Assembly: GCA_013314775.1 (NCBI GenBank)
Contig: JABUFB010000009.1
Location: 310,001 to 374,000, forward strand
Source: Armatimonadota bacterium
Lineage (GTDB): Bacteria > Armatimonadota > Zipacnadia > Zipacnadales > JABUFB01
Direction of reading: 5' to 3'
DNA: 64,000 nucleotides
Shown piece by piece: positions 27,044 to 36,453 of this stretch (position 1 is the stretch's first letter; each line of letters begins with the position of its first letter). The position numbers and the translations under genes are program-made. The notes beneath the pieces are model-generated. The model was not told the origin of the DNA. It was given only the letters and a program-made list of their open reading frames with translations, and searched no databases.

Positions 27044-28369
27044 CTACCAGGTCACGCTCTTGAAGGTGGGCAGATGAGGCTTGTTCTTCTTGAGCATGGC
27101 CTTGACCATGTCCTTGATCTCCTGCAGACCGAGCACCGCCGAGCAGAGCGGGTCGTAACAGCAGGCCTGGTAGACCAGTTCGGGATTGCCGGTCAGTGCG
27201 GCTTCCACAGCCATCTCTTCCACTGCAACGCTTTGAGCGACCATGGGCTGTACGCTCTGGGGAAGAGCTCCCACGTGGACAGGATTCAGGCTATTGCGGG
27301 AGGCGAAAACGGGCACCTCCACGCAGCAGCGGTCGGGTAGATTGGTGATGATCCCGGTGTTCGGCACATTCCCGTTGAACTGGAAGATCTCACCACCCAT
27401 CCAGGCATTGATGATGGACGCGGCGTACTCATGCCCGCGGCTGAGATTGAGCGGCTCGGGGTTTTCCAGCCACGCGATGATGTCCTTCTTCCAGTCCTTC
27501 TCTCGCTTGAGGTAGTGCTTGAGGATGTACGCATGCTCGCCCGGGTTCCATCCCGTGCCATCCTTGCAGAACTTTTCGATGAGGTCGGGGCGCTTGCGGA
27601 ACCATGCGTTGTATTCGGAATTGTGGCCACTGGATTCGGTGACATAGTATCCGAAGGCCAGGAACATCTCATTGCGCACCTGCTCGTGCATGTATATTTC
27701 CTTCTTTTTCATGGCCTTGCGCAGGTCCGGATAGATGTCCCGGCCCTTGTGCTCGAGCTTGAGAAAGAAGGACAGGTGGTTGATGCCCGCGCAGACATAG
27801 TCCAGTTCTGCCGGCGGGACTTTCGCCCAGTTGGCAAGCATCGCCGCGGTGCCCTGGACCGAGTGGCACAGGCCGCTGACGGCAACCTTCGTCTCGCGCT
27901 GCATGGCCCGGCAGAGCATGGCCATGGGGTTGGTGTAGTTGAGCATGACCGCGCGGGGGCAGAGCTCTTCCATGTCCTTGGCAATGCTCACCATTACGGG
28001 GATAGTGCGCAGAGCACGGAAGATCCCGGCGACGCTGCGGGTATCGCCCACGTTCATATCCACGCCGTACTTCATGGGGATCTCGATATCGTGCCGCCAG
28101 ACCTGCACGCCGCCCGCGAGAATGGTGACGAGCACGGCATCGGCTCCGTCCAGTGCCTCGCGTCGATCCATGGTGGATGTCACAGTGGCCGGGTACTTGC
28201 CTTCGTCCACGATCCGCTGCACCGCGCGGGTGCTGTACTCGAGACGCTCAGGGTCGATGTCCATGAGCGCGAGTTCCGCGTTCTCCAGCAGCGGGAATGT
28301 GAGAATGTCTTTGACCAACGTACGCGTGAAACCAAAACTCCCGGCCCCGATGAAGGCGATCTTCGGCAT
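27044..28369 (-). CDS. Glycoside hydrolase family 4 (alpha-galactosidase/alpha-glucosidase/galacturonidase type)
   Basis: A 441-residue GH4 enzyme. The NAD-binding loop IGAGSFGF starts at residue 7, MDIDP (36-40) binds the adenosine ribose, NYTNPMA (144-150) and GLCHSVQG (166-173, with Cys168-His169) hold the divalent metal with His198 in [10 protein letters not shown]4 enzymes use NAD and Mn2+ in an oxidation-elimination mechanism to cleave alpha-glycosides in the cytoplasm. The C-H-S form of the metal motif is seen in AglA/MelA-type and alpha-galacturonidase members; I cannot choose between them. The ATG at 28369 follows GGAGGT and begins the Rossmann fold. It is 175 bases after the UroD-fold gene upstream. 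Confidence 0.92.
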   Translation of the reverse strand: MPKIAFIGAGSFGFTRTLVKDILTFPLLENAELALMDIDPERLEYSTRAVQRIVDEGKYPATVTSTMDRREALDGADAVLVTILAGGVQVWRHDIEIPMKYGVDMNVGDTRSVAGIFRALRTIPVMVSIAKDMEELCPRAVMLNYTNPMAMLCRAMQRETKVAVSGLCHSVQGTAAMLANWAKVPPAELDYVCAGINHLSFFLKLEHKGRDIYPDLRKAMKKKEIYMHEQVRNEMFLAFGYYVTESSGHNSEYNAWFRKRPDLIEKFCKDGTGWNPGEHAYILKHYLKREKDWKKDIIAWLENPEPLNLSRGHEYAASIINAWMGGEIFQFNGNVPNTGIITNLPDRCCVEVPVFASRNSLNPVHVGALPQSVQPMVAQSVAVEEMAVEAALTGNPELVYQACCYDPLCSAVLGLQEIKDMVKAMLKKNKPHLPTFKSVTW

Positions 28370-28544
28370 CAGACAGACCTCCGGTGTGATTGAGCTCGCG
28401 GCGAGAGGCGACCCTCCCGGCCCGCGAACGATAGCCGCGCGGTGTGAGCACTGGCACAGGCAGTGGACGATTGCGGCTGCAGCCAGCACCATACACCAAG
28501 CGGGCCGCAGAGTCCAACCTGACCTGAAGTCCAAATATCCGGCG

Positions 28545-29609
28545 CTAACCGTACTGTCCGTGTTCCAGCGCCAGGTCCATCCACAGGCAGTATGAGTCGT
28601 AACTGATGGTCGGCGGGACGGAATGGTCGGACTGGTGGATGTACCCGCCGCCGACTTTCGCCGTCTCGATCTTGCTCACCACCTCGTGCTCGATGAGGGC
28701 ACGGTCCCCGGTGGCGAGGATATCCATGTTGATATTGCCGAAGAAGCTGATGCGGTCGCCGTAAAGCGGCTTGAGTTCCCGGACATCGTTCCCCTGCCGG
28801 GCTTCGAGCGGCTCGATGCAGTCGAACCCGGCCTCGATCAGCAGGGGGATGAACTGGCGTACGTCACCGTCGCAGTGGAGGATCAGGAACATGTCGTTCT
28901 CATGGCAAAGGCGGGCGTATTCCCTGTGGTAGTCCATCATCAGCGCCCGGTAGCTCGCCGGAGAGAAGAGCATCCCGCCGCGGTAGCACAGGTCTGAGGA
29001 GAAAAGAATGCCGTCAGGTCGGTAGCCTTCTGACAGCAATTGCCGGGTCATCTGCAGAGCCAATGTCGCCTGGGCCTCGAGCATTTCCGCGAACAGATCG
29101 GGATCCATGCCCAGGGTGAGCAGCGCGTTCTCCATCCCGAGGGTGCTGATTGTCCACCAGACCGGCTCGCCGGGGCTGATGGTGCAGAAGGTCCCGGCGT
29201 CCGCGTAGGCCTGGATCGCCTGCCGCACGCCGTCACTGATGCGCGCCGGATCGGGGGCCAGCCGTTCGCGGTAACGCTCCCAGTCGGCACGGGTCTTGAT
29301 CAGGAAGTCCACCTCGCAGGGCGTCCCATACCGGGTCTTCCAGCTCTTGTGTGCCACGCCGTCGGAGTCGCGCTCGATGATCCAGTCGTCGCTCTCGTCC
29401 ACGGTTTCCTTCGGCAGGCGAAGGCTGTTGTCCAGGCCGACGTTGGCGAAACCGTCGAGATCGAACAGTTCGTGGGGCGACTTGTCCGCGGGCATTCCTT
29501 CCTGCCGCCAGCGTGCAAGGGTGTCAGGCCAGTAGGACTGCTCGCAACGCGGAACGCGGTCGGGTTCCTGTCGGCGGAGGGCAGTGCGGATGCGTTCTCG
29601 TGAGGTCAT
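28545..29609 (-). CDS. Uroporphyrinogen-decarboxylase-fold (methyltransferase-like) protein
   Basis: A 354-residue protein with the same opening as the 24854 gene ([20 protein letters not shown]). The zinc-site region reads LHCDGDV with His245, Cys246, Asp247 and Gly248, so the conserved Cys of MtaA/MtbA is again Asp, although a Cys is one place away. SFFGNINMD and [12 protein letters not shown] follow as in the family. I start at 29609 because upstream in-frame sequence runs into the repeat-rich gap and shows no family similarity. It lies upstream of the GH4 gene. Substrate unknown. Confidence 0.8.
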   Translation of the reverse strand: MTSRERIRTALRRQEPDRVPRCEQSYWPDTLARWRQEGMPADKSPHELFDLDGFANVGLDNSLRLPKETVDESDDWIIERDSDGVAHKSWKTRYGTPCEVDFLIKTRADWERYRERLAPDPARISDGVRQAIQAYADAGTFCTISPGEPVWWTISTLGMENALLTLGMDPDLFAEMLEAQATLALQMTRQLLSEGYRPDGILFSSDLCYRGGMLFSPASYRALMMDYHREYARLCHENDMFLILHCDGDVRQFIPLLIEAGFDCIEPLEARQGNDVRELKPLYGDRISFFGNINMDILATGDRALIEHEVVSKIETAKVGGGYIHQSDHSVPPTISYDSYCLWMDLALEHGQYG

Positions 29610-29766
29610 GCGGAGCCCCCGGGAAGTGATGGTGGTTATGCGGCACAGGCAATGCGGGCGAGACGGCCGCGCCACGCGAAGGGCGAAGCAACGCGAAAGG
29701 CATGGCCACCCGAAGGACGGTGAGCGGGATGCTCACCTCGTGCGCCCGTCAGGACGCTCGGATCGA

Positions 29767-29860
29767 AGGTCCCCCAGCCCTGGGTTGCAACCCGATGCAC
29801 GGACGCTCAAGCTACGCGGCGGAGGCGGGGGACCTCGCGCAGGCCGACCGTCCCGGTCGG
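29767..29860. repeat. Cluster of three perfect palindromes in a 260-base intergenic gap
   Basis: AGGTCCCCC (29767-29775) pairs exactly with GGGGGACCT (29827-29835). Inside the loop is the 12-bp palindrome GGGTTGCAACCC (29782-29793), and just beyond is CCGACCG-TCC-CGGTCGG (29844-29860). The element sits between the end of the beta-helix gene (29870) and the start of the UroD-fold gene (29609), both on the minus strand. It could be a folded RNA, terminator or dispersed palindromic repeat. Confidence 0.6.
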
Positions 29861-29869
29861 CACAGGGGT

Positions 29870-32338
29870 CTACCCCTTCGGCTCCAGGCCCCATTTCTCG
29901 GTCAGGTAGTTGAGCACTGCTTCGGTCTCGTCGAACCGCAAGGAGCGGTTGAAAATCAAGACCTCGGCCACGTCCCCTCCGAGAGCCTGTCCATTCACCG
30001 CCGACGCCCCCAGCACCGTGACAGTGCTCAGGCTCGCGCCGTCACGCTGCTGGTGGATGAACACCTGCGCAGGCCAGGTTGCCGGCTTGTCTCTGCCCGG
30101 AGCGCCGATCATCCAGTTGGGCAGCACCCATTCCTGCCCTTCGCCGTTGAAGCTGGCGATGATGCGTTGCCAGGACGGCCCGGTCTCCTCCAGTGCCTGG
30201 GACACCACGAACACCGCGAGCGGCCCGGGGGCGCCACCCATATCGGCCACTCGCAGGCTTCCTGTACCGTTCCCGCGCACCACCGGCAGACCGTTGAGGC
30301 CATCCGAGACCAGCTTCACGCTCCCACCGGGCAGCGCAGGAATGGCCACCCGTCCTTCGGGCGATTTGTCGTGCCACGCAGTGACGACGCTGTCGGCGCC
30401 CAATTCAAGCGTATCCCTGTCTGCCGCGTCAAGCCACAGTGCCAGGCCCTGGGTGATCATGGTTTCACTGGTGATCGGCGGGTGCGGGCTGTAGGACAGA
30501 TCGCGCACAGGGGGTTCCGGTGCGTCAGGGTCAGCCCAATCGGCTCCGGCGGTCCACTTCGGGCCACTGAACTCGTATGCGCCCAGGTCAGGCGCGGCTC
30601 CCGTGAATCCGTCGGTGATGCCCTCGATCACGATGCCTGCATCAATCGCGGCTGACCCGGCCACAGGGTAGCCGTCGCGATCCACCGCTCCGGCGGCGTT
30701 GTGGTGCAGTTCAGGCCCCAGCTGGCCCTGCACGAACTGCGCCGCGCTCTTCGGGTCCATCGCCTCGTTCACCAGATTGTTGATGATCCGCGTGCCCTGC
30801 ATGGTGGGGGTGTACGCGGAGTAGCAGAATGTGCCGAAAGGCTCGCGCACCTGCTGGATCGTATTGTTGCAGACCAGGTGGTTTATGGCATCACTGTTCA
30901 GTCGGATGCCGCTGCCCGTGCAGTTCCAGATCAGGTTGTGATGTACGATGAAGTTCTTGTCGAAGTTATCGAGGTAGATGCCCACGGTACTGTGGCCCAG
31001 ATTGTCATGCACCCAGTTGTACGCGATCACCCCGCCTTCACCATCCGTACCCCAGGCATATATCGCGCCGGAATCATTGTTCAGCATGTTGGTATGGAAG
31101 ATGTCGCAATACTCGATTCGAATGCGCTTGCTTCCGTGGTGCTGGACATTGTCGCGCCCGGTGCGGGAGATGGTGCAGTGCGAGACCACCGCGCCCACAG
31201 ATCGCGTGAGGTCCAGGCCGCCGCGGCCGGAACCCACGTAATTGACGTCGCGGATGATGCAGTTGGAAAGCCGGTTGTCCTCGCCCGCCATCTGCAGACC
31301 GGTGGTGGCCGCGCCGTAGATCAGGCAGCGCCGCCATTCGTTGGCCTTCCCGGTAATGACGTTGCGCACCGGCGGCAGCTTCCCCGATTCCCACGCTCGC
31401 ACGTGCTCCGAGTACCGCAGGCGGCAGTCGTCCAGCAGGCAGCCCTGGGCATCAGCCATGTTCACCCCGGCGCCGATGATCTCGAGGCCGCTGATCTCGA
31501 TGTTCGCCAGCTTGCTCAGGTCCGCGGCGTAATCCCGCTGTTTCACTTCGATAGTGTGACCGGAGGGCGCAGAACCATCGGGCAGCCACAGGTAGACAGC
31601 CCCTTTCTCCTCGTCCAGGAACCATTCGCCCGGGCTGTCCAGGCCCGCGAGAGCGCCGAAAAGCAGGTATGGATTGCCCGCCTGGGGCTTGTAGGGGTCT
31701 GAGGTGTGGTACTTGTCTTTCACTTTCTGCTCGGTGGTCACGTCAAACCGGAGCGACTTGCCCGGCTGGTACTCGGTGACCCGGCGCGTCATGCTCACCC
31801 AGCGTGATCCCGGCCAGAAGAGGACCACCGCACCGTTCCAGTCGCCATCAGGCAGGTTGGCGTCGGCCAGTACCTCGTATCCGGTGCCCGGGCCCATGGT
31901 GGCGCGGTTGTATTCCATGAGGCTCCCCGGCGGAGTATTGGGCCACCGTGCCTCGGGCATCATGGTGCCGTCCACGAATAACTGCGTGAACTTCAGATCG
32001 GTGGAGAGCCGGTAGATTCTGCCGTCATGCTGCTCCCAGTGACCCTCAAGCGGATCAGCTCCGGAAAGCGTGACCCTCTGGCCGACCTGGGCGCGGAAAC
32101 AGATTGGTCTGCCCGGTTCGCCTGATCGCGCGGGCTTGAGGACCTCGCGGTAGGTGCCTGCGGCAAGGGTCACGGTGTCTCCCGGCGATGCGACCGCGCA
32201 AGCCTTCGAAAGGGTCTTCCAGGGTGCGGCTTCAGCGCCTGAGCCGTCGTCATTGCCCCTGGGGGAAACAAAGTACTCCGCGGCCAAGGCGTGGGCATAC
32301 GACATCAGAATTGTAAGCGCGACGAAGCGTACGATCAT
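29870..32338 (-). CDS. Secreted right-handed beta-helix protein with C-terminal concanavalin-like domain
   Basis: An 822-residue protein with a signal peptide (about 1-20, AHALAA). EYFVSPRGNDDGSGAEAAPW is the DUF1565-like opening. Residues about 250-520 form a beta-helix with many conserved turns (NCIIRDVNYVGSGRGG, HCTISRTGRDN). The C-terminal 190 residues start LALWLDAADRDTL and end in EVLIFNRSLRFDETEAVLNYL, a concanavalin/LamG-like module found in planctomycete-type surface proteins. Domain order parallels the 13981 protein apart from the last domain. A GTG at 32347 is an alternative start three codons upstream. Likely a polysaccharide lyase/hydrolase or adhesin; catalytic residues cannot be assigned. 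It follows the propeller fusion gene by 35 bases. Confidence 0.84.
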   Translation of the reverse strand: MIVRFVALTILMSYAHALAAEYFVSPRGNDDGSGAEAAPWKTLSKACAVASPGDTVTLAAGTYREVLKPARSGEPGRPICFRAQVGQRVTLSGADPLEGHWEQHDGRIYRLSTDLKFTQLFVDGTMMPEARWPNTPPGSLMEYNRATMGPGTGYEVLADANLPDGDWNGAVVLFWPGSRWVSMTRRVTEYQPGKSLRFDVTTEQKVKDKYHTSDPYKPQAGNPYLLFGALAGLDSPGEWFLDEEKGAVYLWLPDGSAPSGHTIEVKQRDYAADLSKLANIEISGLEIIGAGVNMADAQGCLLDDCRLRYSEHVRAWESGKLPPVRNVITGKANEWRRCLIYGAATTGLQMAGEDNRLSNCIIRDVNYVGSGRGGLDLTRSVGAVVSHCTISRTGRDNVQHHGSKRIRIEYCDIFHTNMLNNDSGAIYAWGTDGEGGVIAYNWVHDNLGHSTVGIYLDNFDKNFIVHHNLIWNCTGSGIRLNSDAINHLVCNNTIQQVREPFGTFCYSAYTPTMQGTRIINNLVNEAMDPKSAAQFVQGQLGPELHHNAAGAVDRDGYPVAGSAAIDAGIVIEGITDGFTGAAPDLGAYEFSGPKWTAGADWADPDAPEPPVRDLSYSPHPPITSETMITQGLALWLDAADRDTLELGADSVVTAWHDKSPEGRVAIPALPGGSVKLVSDGLNGLPVVRGNGTGSLRVADMGGAPGPLAVFVVSQALEETGPSWQRIIASFNGEGQEWVLPNWMIGAPGRDKPATWPAQVFIHQQRDGASLSTVTVLGASAVNGQALGGDVAEVLIFNRSLRFDETEAVLNYLTEKWGLEPKG

Positions 32339-32373
32339 GGTGGGCACCAGCTCTCACGCTCCCGTGACGTCCT

Positions 32374-35300
32374 TTACCGGCCCGCAAAGCAACGAACCGT
32401 CCCGTCCATTCCGGCCATGTACAGGTTGCCGCTCGCGGCAGCGAGGCCATCCCAGACGGGGATGGTGTCCAGCCGCAACTCGGAGACTGTCGAACCATCC
32501 GCCGCGGAGACGACCATGAGCATTCCGCCACGTCTGCCGGCGATTGCCTCCTCCTGGGCAGCAAGGAGCCGTTCTGTCTCGGGATCTGCGATTGCCTTCA
32601 GCGCGGAGGGCTCGTCGATCAGGTCTTCCGGCCCGGCAACGAACAGTGCCCGGGGGGTAGCCACCATGCCGCGCACGAGGACCGGGACCTTCCGCGCCCA
32701 CTCGTACCGGACGTTGGTTTCGACGGCTCCCGGGAGCTTGCCCGAGAAGCCCAAAGCGCCGCTGATACGGCCGTCCACGCGGACCGCACCCTCAATCGAA
32801 CCGTCGTTCCGGTTGCCCGAGAAGTCACTCGCCCCGCCCGCATCGTACTTGTGGTACAGGACGAGGGTGGCGCTCTCCTCCTGCGCCGGTTCGGTCGCGG
32901 CAGCCAGGGCGCGGATTGCGGCTTCCGAGAGTTCGCCCCGGTAGATGCGGACCTCATCGATGGCGCCCTTGAAGGGGAAGGCGTTGGTGTAATCTCCCAC
33001 GCAACTGCTCTCATCCGCGCCTATCTGCAGTGCATCGGCGGGGTCCCTCGGGATCAGCCTGGCTCCGGTAGTCACTCCTACGAGACTACCGTCCACGTAT
33101 AGGCGCAGCTCGCCCTTGGCAGTGAGCGTGCCTGTCAGGTGCATCCAGCCCTCAGATGCTTCGGCCCCAGACTCAACCTCCCACCGCTTGTTGTCGGCGG
33201 TGACAGCGAAGCGCGGAACGCCGTCCTTCAGATACAGCGCATAGCCCAGGATGCCACCACCACGCGCGAGCACCACCCCGTCGGGCGCTTCGGCGCGGAT
33301 CCACGCCGCCACTGTTAGCGGAGCATTGGCGGGATTGAGGCTCTCCGACTTCTCGACCCGCACGATGGAGCCTTCTACGACCGGCTCCTCGGGGGCTGCT
33401 CCCTCCAGTGGCGAAGCATAGAGCTGGTGCTCAAGGGGAGTGGTCCACTTGAAGTACTGGGGCTCGCGGCCGTACCCGAACACGTGGCGACCGTCGAAAG
33501 ACAAGATCTTCCCCGTAGGCGTCTGTTTGCCTGCGAGATAGTAAGCGTTCCAGCCGCCCTCGAAGCTTCGTCCGTACACCCAGTAGGAGCGGTGGAACCA
33601 GGTGCCATCCAGGAAGCCGATGGGGGAGAACAAATGCCGGGTTTCGCCCTGTTGAACCCGTGCGTGGGTGCCGAGTTTCCCGGTGGGCAGCGTCATGTCT
33701 AGCCGCTTGCCCTCCATGTCGAACACCTGGGAGCGCATGTAGACATGCTTCCCATCGGATGAAAGCACGTCGGGCAGGCCAACAGGCATGCCCAGTCTGA
33801 CCACATCGGCCTGGATGCTCTGGCCGGTGTGCGGGTTGGTTTCGTCCAGCAATTCCTCCGAGATGAGTTCTCCGGTGCGGGCGTTCACACGGCACAGGTG
33901 CATGCCCCCGTCCAGGAAAACCGACCGTCCTGCCACGGCATAGACAATCCCATCCTGCACCAGCACGCTGCCATGAAGAGGCCAGCGCGATTCAAGTTGC
34001 TCGAAGGCCACGATTCGCTGGTCTTCGGGAGCGGCCCTGAAGCGCCAGATCAAAGCGCCGTCACTGGCGCGCAGGCAGTACAGCCAGCCGTCCGCACAAC
34101 CGAAGATCGCTGTTCCGTCGTGGATCGTCGGAGGTGAGTCCACGCGCCCGCCGGCCGTGTAAGCCCACACGACCTCGCCGCTGGTGTAGTCCAGGGCGTA
34201 GACGGTGTGGGCATCGGTAGCGGCTACGAACACCAGACCGTCCGACACCGTGACCGTGCTCAGCGGGCCACCGAGGTCGCGCTTCCAGGTTTCGCTCAGG
34301 TTCGCGCCTATCGTTTCCGATGTTGCCCCGCTGCGCTTCGAATCATGGCGGTACGTGGGCCAGCTATTGACGGGATCGGCGCGGGACATCGCCACCGGCC
34401 CGGTGTTGGCTTCGTATGCCGGGCCTCGTTCCAGTCGAGCACGGGCGTCAGGAGGGCTGGGCGTATGAGCACCGGCGCTCAGGGCACACAGGCCGAACAG
34501 CTTCGCCTCCGGATAGCAGATGCAGTTGTGGGGTGGGGTATACACCAGCCCGTTGGCAGGCATGATCCCGTACAGGCATCCGCCACGGGTCCAGTGGTTG
34601 ATGTCCCAGTGGCCGGTCTGCGGGTCGATGAACTCTGTCCCCGTGCGGGCTACCATGAGATACTTGCTGGTGGCCTTGCCCCGGTAGCAGCGGTGATGGA
34701 ACCAGTAGGTCTCCACGTCCGCTTTCTCGTAATGCTTCACGATCCTTCCAGTATGTAGATCGCGCCCTGTTACCGCGCCGGGCAGGCTGCCGTTGGAGAC
34801 TCCGGCGTACCAGACCACCCCGTCGATCACGAACACATCCTCGGGGGAGCTGTAACCCGACGGCGGGTGCTCGGCGGACCACAGCACGCGGCCCGTCGCG
34901 GCATCGAAGGCGGTGATGGTATCCGACTTGGTGGCGCCGCCGGTGGACTTGACCAGCCCGGACTCCTCCCCCCCGGCGAAAAGCACCACGCCATCCCGCA
35001 CCACCAGCGTCGGCGCGAAGAATGACATGAGGCGCTTCACCAGTGGGGCATCGGGAGAGGTCCACTGCACACTGCCGTCAGTCCGACCAAGGCATACCAG
35101 CTGTTTACCGTCGTGGAAGTACACTCGCGCCTCATCCACGGCCAGCGTGAGCGGAACCACGCTGGTCTGGCGCTCCCAGAGAATCCTGCCGCTGCCGGCA
35201 TCCACGGCCATGACGCGCTTGGCCTCGCCGGTCCACCAGGGGCGCTCCACTGCCGCGGGGTTGGTGTACTTGTCCATGTCCAGCGCCGGGTCGGCCGACA

Positions 35301-36261
35301 GGAACAGCACTCCGTTCGAGAACAGGATTTCCTCAGTGCCGCGGGTGTCGTCGTAGGTGCGGACAGTCTCGCCGGTGCGGGCGTCAATTGCGGTGACTGG
35401 AACGTCGATGCCCAGCGTGGCGTAGACGGTATCCGCCGACGCCACCAGTCTGCGGGGAAGCTGCGCAGGCCCGCTCTTCAGCGGCCAAAGACGAGTCTGC
35501 CAGTCGGGGATCGGTTTCTTCCACAGGACCACGCCATTGAAGGCATCGCGGGCAACGAGGGACCATTTCGAGGGCAGGATGATCGAACTTGTGGGGCCCT
35601 CGTCGAAAATGTAGAAGACCCTCCCGGCGGCGGAGACCATGCCAGACAGCGCGGCAATGCGGTCATGGTGCCGCGACCAGCGCGGGCTGCCGATCCATTG
35701 GAGCGAACTCGGCGGTCCGATGCGCGTATCCTTCGCCACCGCATTGTTGCCGGCATCGTGCAGGTAGTGGGTCCATTCGTCGATATCAGCGGGCCAGGGC
35801 TTGTCATCCCGGTTCCAGGAGGCTCCCTCGCGCACCATCGTGACGCCTAGAGGCGCCAATACCCGGTTCACTTCAGGCTCCAGCTCCGGCGGCAGAGTGT
35901 CGGCGATGATGAGGTTCACCAACCCATCGGCGAGAGGCAGGCGGACGCCATCCCATGAGCCTGCGGTGACCCTTCCGTACAGGCCTGCCGCCAGCACATG
36001 GCGCCGGGCCTCGGCCACCCGCGTGGGATTGGTGTCGAGGACATGCACCAGGAAGGGTGCTTCGCGCGCGAGAGCGACGGCAAGGCCCCAGTCGCTGCCG
36101 CCGATTACCAGAGCCACCCCGCCGGGTATTGCGGACCGGTCCAGGATCAGCCGCGCAGGGCCTGACGGCACGTCGCCATCGGCGGCCGGCGTCAACGCTT
36201 GACCAAAGAGACAGGTCAACGCAAGCACCAGCACCGTAACGCCCCGGAAAAGGTGAGACAA
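32374..36261 (-). CDS. Secreted fusion: methyltransferase-like domain, PQQ-type beta-propeller with inserted LamG domain
   Basis: A 1295-residue protein. I start it at a TTG at 36261 because GAAGGAG precedes it by about eight bases and a signal peptide (LFRGVTVLVLALTCLFGQAL) begins at once. Residues about 27-137 look like a Rossmann methyltransferase core: GVALVIGGSDWGLAVAL, then HVLDTNPTRVAEAR with the acidic end of strand 2. About 140-950 are PQQ-like propeller blades (repeated A-x-D-x-x-T-G-x-x-x-W, such as AFDAATGRVLWSA and ALDYTSGEVVWAY). A LamG domain (about 960-1127, with GAIDEVRIYRGEL) then precedes one last blade-like segment ending MDGTVRCFAGR. Catalysis by the exported methyltransferase-like part is doubtful; function unknown. 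Confidence 0.82.
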   Translation of the reverse strand: MSHLFRGVTVLVLALTCLFGQALTPAADGDVPSGPARLILDRSAIPGGVALVIGGSDWGLAVALAREAPFLVHVLDTNPTRVAEARRHVLAAGLYGRVTAGSWDGVRLPLADGLVNLIIADTLPPELEPEVNRVLAPLGVTMVREGASWNRDDKPWPADIDEWTHYLHDAGNNAVAKDTRIGPPSSLQWIGSPRWSRHHDRIAALSGMVSAAGRVFYIFDEGPTSSIILPSKWSLVARDAFNGVVLWKKPIPDWQTRLWPLKSGPAQLPRRLVASADTVYATLGIDVPVTAIDARTGETVRTYDDTRGTEEILFSNGVLFLSADPALDMDKYTNPAAVERPWWTGEAKRVMAVDAGSGRILWERQTSVVPLTLAVDEARVYFHDGKQLVCLGRTDGSVQWTSPDAPLVKRLMSFFAPTLVVRDGVVLFAGGEESGLVKSTGGATKSDTITAFDAATGRVLWSAEHPPSGYSSPEDVFVIDGVVWYAGVSNGSLPGAVTGRDLHTGRIVKHYEKADVETYWFHHRCYRGKATSKYLMVARTGTEFIDPQTGHWDINHWTRGGCLYGIMPANGLVYTPPHNCICYPEAKLFGLCALSAGAHTPSPPDARARLERGPAYEANTGPVAMSRADPVNSWPTYRHDSKRSGATSETIGANLSETWKRDLGGPLSTVTVSDGLVFVAATDAHTVYALDYTSGEVVWAYTAGGRVDSPPTIHDGTAIFGCADGWLYCLRASDGALIWRFRAAPEDQRIVAFEQLESRWPLHGSVLVQDGIVYAVAGRSVFLDGGMHLCRVNARTGELISEELLDETNPHTGQSIQADVVRLGMPVGLPDVLSSDGKHVYMRSQVFDMEGKRLDMTLPTGKLGTHARVQQGETRHLFSPIGFLDGTWFHRSYWVYGRSFEGGWNAYYLAGKQTPTGKILSFDGRHVFGYGREPQYFKWTTPLEHQLYASPLEGAAPEEPVVEGSIVRVEKSESLNPANAPLTVAAWIRAEAPDGVVLARGGGILGYALYLKDGVPRFAVTADNKRWEVESGAEASEGWMHLTGTLTAKGELRLYVDGSLVGVTTGARLIPRDPADALQIGADESSCVGDYTNAFPFKGAIDEVRIYRGELSEAAIRALAAATEPAQEESATLVLYHKYDAGGASDFSGNRNDGSIEGAVRVDGRISGALGFSGKLPGAVETNVRYEWARKVPVLVRGMVATPRALFVAGPEDLIDEPSALKAIADPETERLLAAQEEAIAGRRGGMLMVVSAADGSTVSELRLDTIPVWDGLAAASGNLYMAGMDGTVRCFAGR

Positions 36262-36453
36262 GGTGATCGCTCCTTCGTCCGCCTCCGGTTCAGGCGCGCG
36301 GATCAGACGGCTAATATGAGGCTTTCCGCTCGCAGCCCGATTCTCCTGCAACGCCCCGGCCGGCAAGTGGGCAGGTGCGCCTCGAGAAACGGGGAATCAG
36401 TATGGTCACAGCGGGTATTACCCCGAGCACATGCAATTTCGGGAGTGGTCAAC

